Source: Verrucomicrobiota bacterium (lineage in GTDB: Bacteria > Verrucomicrobiota > Verrucomicrobiia > Limisphaerales > UBA11358). Taken from it: a stretch of 47,869 nucleotides of DNA. The notes under the pieces were generated by a model. That model saw only the letters and a list, made by a program, of their open reading frames with translations, did no database searches and had not been told where the DNA came from. Positions within the stretch are counted from its first letter, which is position 1; every line of letters starts with the position of its first letter. The stretch is taken from positions 1 to 47,869 of the forward strand of contig JAJPJM010000027.1 in assembly GCA_021324235.1 (NCBI GenBank). The letters are read 5' to 3'. This document shows, in pieces, positions 44,416 to 47,869 of the stretch. Made by a program: the position numbers and the translations under genes.

Positions 44416-45324
44416 TTAATACCGGGCCGAGGTCCGCAGTTGCATCCACTCCCAATCCTGTTTGTCCAGGGGATCGGTGATCACCGGTCCGCCGGCATGT
44501 TTTTCCGTGCGGCTAAGCCACTGGTGCGTTTCGGAATGCCCGTCGGCAAAGGCAAAGCCGCATCCGCCGTTGTGGTAGGTGCCGGGCGCGTCGAACCATT
44601 GCGGCGTCTCCATGCCGAAAGCAAAAGCCGCGTCGTTCAGGCCCCGGGCATCTTCGTCCAACAAAACCCACAACCCGGAGGGGCCCGGGCGGTGGATGTC
44701 GGTGACTTTGCCGTATGTTGACCACGGCGAATTTCGGCGATGATTGAATTGATTGTTCAGCCACGGGCCGTTCACCGGCAGGTTGGGAACGCCGTAGTGG
44801 ACGTAGCCGGAGCCGGAGAACTCGGTGGCTTCATAACCGGGGTCGATGGTGCCCACCGCCTGATTCATCGAAAAGGTCCGGGCGGCAGGAACAATCTGGC
44901 CGGTGAGGGACGCATTGGTTCCCTGATACAGGCCCCGCCGACGGTCGGCCGGGCAGCGGAAAATATTCACATTGCCCGCCAGATAGCGGATGAGCAGCGA
45001 ACGGGTCGGGTCCTGGAGGACGTCCGGGTCGAATTCCTGCGGACCCCCGATTCCCGCCTGTCCGGCGCACCAATTGTAGCCGGGCAGGGTGTTGCCATCG
45101 TCCGGGTTGGGAGGAAAAAACTCGTTGTGCTCGCTCGTGTACAGGAGCGTGGCCGTCATCATCTGCCGGCCCTGGTTCAGGCAGGCAACGCCCTGGGCCC
45201 GTCCCTTGGCCTGGCTCAGCACCGGCAACAGCATCGCCGCGAGAATCGCAATGATGGCGATGACCACCAGCAATTCGATGAGTGTGAACGCCCGCCGGTG
45301 AATTTTCATGCCGGGAAAATCCAT
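44416..45324 (-). CDS. Pseudopilin-like protein (prepilin N-terminus, H-x9-DGH C-terminus)
   Basis: A 302-residue protein. After MDFPGMKIHRRA comes [29 protein letters not shown], then CLNQGRQMMTATLLYTSEH. The C-terminal motif is HNGGCGFAFADGHSETHQWL. The start ATG at 45324 has GGGAG seven bases upstream; the ATG at 45309 is the alternative. It is the third such gene in the window. The Ala before FTLIE is an unusual -1 residue for prepilin peptidase (normally Gly), also seen in related verrucomicrobial proteins. Confidence 0.87.
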   Translation of the reverse strand: MDFPGMKIHRRAFTLIELLVVIAIIAILAAMLLPVLSQAKGRAQGVACLNQGRQMMTATLLYTSEHNEFFPPNPDDGNTLPGYNWCAGQAGIGGPQEFDPDVLQDPTRSLLIRYLAGNVNIFRCPADRRRGLYQGTNASLTGQIVPAARTFSMNQAVGTIDPGYEATEFSGSGYVHYGVPNLPVNGPWLNNQFNHRRNSPWSTYGKVTDIHRPGPSGLWVLLDEDARGLNDAAFAFGMETPQWFDAPGTYHNGGCGFAFADGHSETHQWLSRTEKHAGGPVITDPLDKQDWEWMQLRTSARY

Positions 45325-45367
45325 AGTGTCGCTCCCATGACGCGTCGAAGGGCATGATTTGTCCAGC

Positions 45368-45475
45368 CTAATTTGCCTTTGGGACCACGAGCATCTCGAC
45401 GGGCTCACGGCGGGGCACGGGTTCGAGGCCGGGTTGATCGAGCAACGCCTGTTTCACTGCTTTCAGCGCGGCGGG
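45368..45475 (-). pseudogene. Remnant resembling the C-terminus of a TIGR03435-type protein
   Basis: About 35 codons in frame to a stop at 45368 read PAALKAVKQALLDQPGLEP..., then REPVEMLVVPKAN. This resembles the last part of TIGR03435-family proteins (usually ...LQEQLGLKLE...PVEVLVIDH..KP). No upstream part is present; the CDF terminator lies directly before it. Low confidence, based on pattern memory. Confidence 0.35.
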
Positions 45476-45485
45476 AAAAGGGTAC

Positions 45486-45517
45486 AAAAAAAACGAGGCC
45501 GGGACGCCGCCGGGCCT
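45486..45517 (-). terminator. Intrinsic terminator of the CDF/DUF1015 transcript
   Basis: On the minus strand, AGGCCCGG and CCCGGCCT form a GC-rich stem with one mismatch, followed by CG and eight T residues. It starts within the stop codon of the CDF gene. Confidence 0.75.
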
Positions 45518-46451
45518 ATTTTTCCTTCCACCGCGCTGCAAGGCCGAGCGGTTCGATGTGCACGAGCACGTCGGTGACGGCGGGAACAACGGCGCGGATT
45601 TTGTCCTTCACGGCGTGGGCGATTTCATGCGAGCGGAGCACGGTCATTTGCGGGTCCACCTCCACGTGCATGTCCACGAAATACTGGTAGCCCACCTTGC
45701 GCACGAAGCATTTTTCCACGCGGCCCACCCCGGACGTGGCGGTCGCGATCTGGCGGATCTGGTCGATCACCTCATGGCCGGGGGCGGTGTCCATGAGTTC
45801 ATTGAGCGCCGGACGCAGCAAATGCCAGCCATTCCACGCGATGACCCCCGCCGCCGCAATCGCCGCCACATCATCGGCGGCTTCAAAACCCCTGCCACCG
45901 ATGAGCGCCACGCTGATGCCGACGCCGGCAGCCACGGACGTGATGGCGTCGCTGCGATGGTGCCAGGCGTCGGTCTTGACCGCCGTGCTGTCCACGGCCC
46001 GGCCTTCGCGCGAAACAAACCGGAACAGGCCTTCCTTCACGACCACCACCACGACCAGCACGATGAGGGTGAACGGTGCCGGCGACCGGTGCGGTTCCAG
46101 GATTTCGCTGCACGCCTTGAGGGCGATCCACAGCGCCGCCCCCAGCAACATGGCGGCGACGATGGCGGAGGCGATGGGTTCGGCCTTGCCGTGACCATAG
46201 GGATGGTCTTCGTCCGCCGGGGCCGCCGCCACGACCAGTCCGCGCCATACAATGAGCGAGCTGAAAATGTCGGCAAAGGATTCGACGGCATCGGCGACGA
46301 GGGCATGCGAATGGCCGGCGATGCCGGCGGCGAGTTTCGTGCCCGACAACACGACGTTGACGGCCATGCCCGTGAAGGTGGCGCGCAAGCCGCGTTGGAG
46401 GCGGTTCAAGGACACGCGGGCATTGTAGCGACGCTCCCAGAGCGCCGCCAC
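45516..46451 (-). CDS. Cation diffusion facilitator (CDF) transporter
   Basis: A 311-residue protein with about six membrane helices. GHSHALVADAVESFADIFSS and TDAWHHRSDAITS supply the paired metal-site Asp and His residues, DHPYGHGKAEPIAS is the conserved loop, and the C-terminal domain (HEVIDQIRQIATATSGVGRVEKCFVRKVGYQYFVDMHVEVDP) is the cytoplasmic regulatory fold. It exports a divalent cation such as zinc, iron or manganese. It begins with GTG at 46451, three bases after the DUF1015 gene, so the two are coupled. Confidence 0.9.
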   Translation of the reverse strand: MAALWERRYNARVSLNRLQRGLRATFTGMAVNVVLSGTKLAAGIAGHSHALVADAVESFADIFSSLIVWRGLVVAAAPADEDHPYGHGKAEPIASAIVAAMLLGAALWIALKACSEILEPHRSPAPFTLIVLVVVVVVKEGLFRFVSREGRAVDSTAVKTDAWHHRSDAITSVAAGVGISVALIGGRGFEAADDVAAIAAAGVIAWNGWHLLRPALNELMDTAPGHEVIDQIRQIATATSGVGRVEKCFVRKVGYQYFVDMHVEVDPQMTVLRSHEIAHAVKDKIRAVVPAVTDVLVHIEPLGLAARWKEK

Positions 46452-46454
46452 CCA

Positions 46455-47669
46455 TCAAATCAGGTGACAAAACATCCCGTCACGCAGCTTCGGTTCGAAC
46501 CACGTGCTTTTGGGCGGCATGACGCCGCCCGCGTCGCTGATGGTCATCAACGTTTCGGTGCTTACAGGGTACATCGAAAACGCGCAGGCGTATTCACCGC
46601 GGTTGACCAGCTTTTCCAGTTCCTCGGTGCCGCGGATGCCGCCAACGAATTGAATGCGCTGGTTCGTGCGCGGATCATCAATGCCAAAGACCGGTCCCAG
46701 CACGTGCTTTTGCAGGAGGGTCACGTCGAGCAGTTCCCGGGGGTCGCGCACTTCCAGCACGTTGTGGCGAAACGCCAGGGTATGCCATTTGCCGGCCATA
46801 TAAAAACCGAGTTCGTGCTCGCGCGAGGGCGCGGCCGTGCCGTAGGTATTGACGGCGAAGACCGTGCCGAGAATTTCCAGCAACTGCTCCGGCGCCCAGC
46901 CGTTCAAATCCTTCAACACGCGGTTGTACGGCAAAATCTGCATCTGATTGTGCGGGAAGATCACGGCCAGAAACCGCCCGCTCTCCCCGGCGCCCGAGCG
47001 GGATTCATAGACCCGCGCCGCCGCCGCACTCCGATGATGCCCGTCGGCAATGTACAGGTTCGGAATCCGCGCAAACTGGGTTTCGATGAATTTCACCTGG
47101 TGCGGTTCCTGAATCGTCCAGGACAGGTGCCGGATGCCGTCCCCGGCCGTGAAATCGATCTCCGGCTTGCCGCCGGCCTTCTCCGCAATGAACGCGTCCA
47201 AAGTGCGGGCGGCCGGGTAGGTCAAAAAAACCGGGCTGGTCTGCGCATTCAAGGTTTCGATGTGCCGCACCCGGTCGTTCTCCTTGTCCACCCGCGTCTG
47301 CTCATGTCGCCGGATGATGCCGCGCTGATATTCCACGCAGCTCGCGGTCGCGACCAGGCCGGTCTGGGTGTGGGTGCCCATGATTTGCCGGTACACGTAA
47401 AAGCCCGGCGGCGCGTCCAGCCGGAGCGCGCCGTCGCGGATGAGTTTTTGAAAATTTTCCCCGCCCTGGGCATAGACTTCCGGCGCGTGCACGTCCGTTC
47501 CCGGCGGCAGATCGATTTCCGGTTTGCTGACGTGGAGAAAGCTGAGCGGGTTGCCGGCGGCGACGGCGCGCGCCTCGTCCGACGACATGACGTCATAGGG
47601 CAGCTCGCAGATGCGCGCAGCCAGTTCCGGTTTCGGTCGCAGCGCGGCAAAGGGTTTTACCATGGCCAT
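46455..47669 (-). CDS. DUF1015-family protein
   Basis: A 404-residue cytosolic protein. MVKPFAALRPKPELAARICELPYDVMSSDEARAVAAGNPLSFLHVSKPEIDLP is the family opening. Later come FYVYRQ, RRHEQTRVDKENDRVRHIE and the highly conserved LYIADGHHRSAAAAR, near residue 205. DUF1015 proteins are widespread and uncharacterised; a kinase- or phosphatase-like role for the ADGHHR motif is speculative. ATGs at 47669 and 47663 are both possible. First gene of the CDF transcript and divergent from rpmB. Confidence 0.9.
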   Translation of the reverse strand: MAMVKPFAALRPKPELAARICELPYDVMSSDEARAVAAGNPLSFLHVSKPEIDLPPGTDVHAPEVYAQGGENFQKLIRDGALRLDAPPGFYVYRQIMGTHTQTGLVATASCVEYQRGIIRRHEQTRVDKENDRVRHIETLNAQTSPVFLTYPAARTLDAFIAEKAGGKPEIDFTAGDGIRHLSWTIQEPHQVKFIETQFARIPNLYIADGHHRSAAAARVYESRSGAGESGRFLAVIFPHNQMQILPYNRVLKDLNGWAPEQLLEILGTVFAVNTYGTAAPSREHELGFYMAGKWHTLAFRHNVLEVRDPRELLDVTLLQKHVLGPVFGIDDPRTNQRIQFVGGIRGTEELEKLVNRGEYACAFSMYPVSTETLMTISDAGGVMPPKSTWFEPKLRDGMFCHLI

Positions 47670-47783
47670 AAAAGCGCCGCGAAGATACGGGCGATTTGAC
47701 CCGGTGGCACGCTGAAATTGCCGAAAAAGTGCTTGCCACGGCGGTTTTGGCTGCTAAGCTCCATGACTCTTTACTTAAATTTT

Positions 47784-47869
47784 ATGGCACGCATTTGTGA
47801 ATTGACCGGCAAACGCCCGATGAAGGGCAGCATCATCTGGCGCAGTGGCAAGCCCAAGAAACAGGGCGG
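47784..47869 (+). CDS. rpmB: Ribosomal protein L28, 5' part, cut by window edge
   Basis: The first 28 codons read MARICELTGKRPMKGSIIW, then RSGKPKKQG, a bL28 N-terminus of the type with a KGSII segment found in Verrucomicrobiota. The frame is open to the window end. TACTTAAATTTT precedes the ATG at 47784, with no strong Shine-Dalgarno sequence. Confidence 0.88.
   Translation, partial: MARICELTGKRPMKGSIIWRSGKPKKQG

Noticed and set aside
45558-47699. 713-codon plus-strand open frame across the CDF and DUF1015 genes
   Set aside because: Both genes on the other strand are well supported; this frame exists because of the third-position GC bias.

Overview
The window looks like a chromosomal segment from a Verrucomicrobiota bacterium, probably of the Pedosphaera/Limisphaera type. 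It is GC-rich (I estimate around 60%) and densely coded. The lineage call is an inference. It rests on several pseudopilin-like proteins ending in H-x9/10-DG motifs, a sulfatase-fold protein, PadR/permease and DUF2330 genes, many lipoproteins, and the sequence of the L28 protein at the right edge. No rRNA, tRNA, CRISPR array, phage block or transposase was seen.

Layout. 1-9.6 kb: the 5' part of guaA (running off the left edge), a pseudopilin coupled to a membrane-anchored PQQ-propeller protein, two small lipoproteins, recG, a metallophosphoesterase, an ABC-2-like permease and a stand-alone CoaB-type protein. 9.7-16.9 kb: an Hsp70 paralogue, a DUF554 protein, two MFS transporters and a sulfatase-fold protein that appears to have lost its catalytic residues. 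16.9-18.4 kb: a lower-GC island with two orphan small membrane proteins separated by related direct repeats carrying integron-like core sites. 18.4-20 kb: a LysM protein and uppP.

20.0-25.0 kb is the most interesting block. Two divergent operons encode a receiver-PATAN regulator with a C-terminal roadblock-like domain, two small proteins (one roadblock-like), a 601-residue Pro-rich roadblock protein with an internally duplicated unrecognised domain, an MglA-type GTPase and a second roadblock protein. Together they look like a multi-roadblock GTPase switch, with a polarity, motility or surface-behaviour role as the best guess.

25-31.7 kb: CDGSH Fe-S protein, deoC, CPBP protease, two GNAT acetyltransferases, a secreted GH28-like/CE15-like pair and an SGNH hydrolase, suggesting plant or algal polysaccharide processing. 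31.7-39 kb: a PadR/HAAS-type pair with a well-formed promoter, a DUF2330-HEAT protein, a large secreted thaumatin/GH64-like protein, an orphan trypsin-like protease and a membrane protein. 39.0-40.8 kb: a repeat-rich accessory patch with a hairpin array, imperfect direct repeats around a hypothetical gene, and a truncated ORF6N gene carrying a series of palindromes. 40.8-47.9 kb: argG, two more pseudopilin-like proteins, a DUF6263-like lipoprotein, a CDF metal transporter, a DUF1015 protein and the start of rpmB.

All assignments come from reading the sequence by eye. No database search, fold prediction or promoter software was run.
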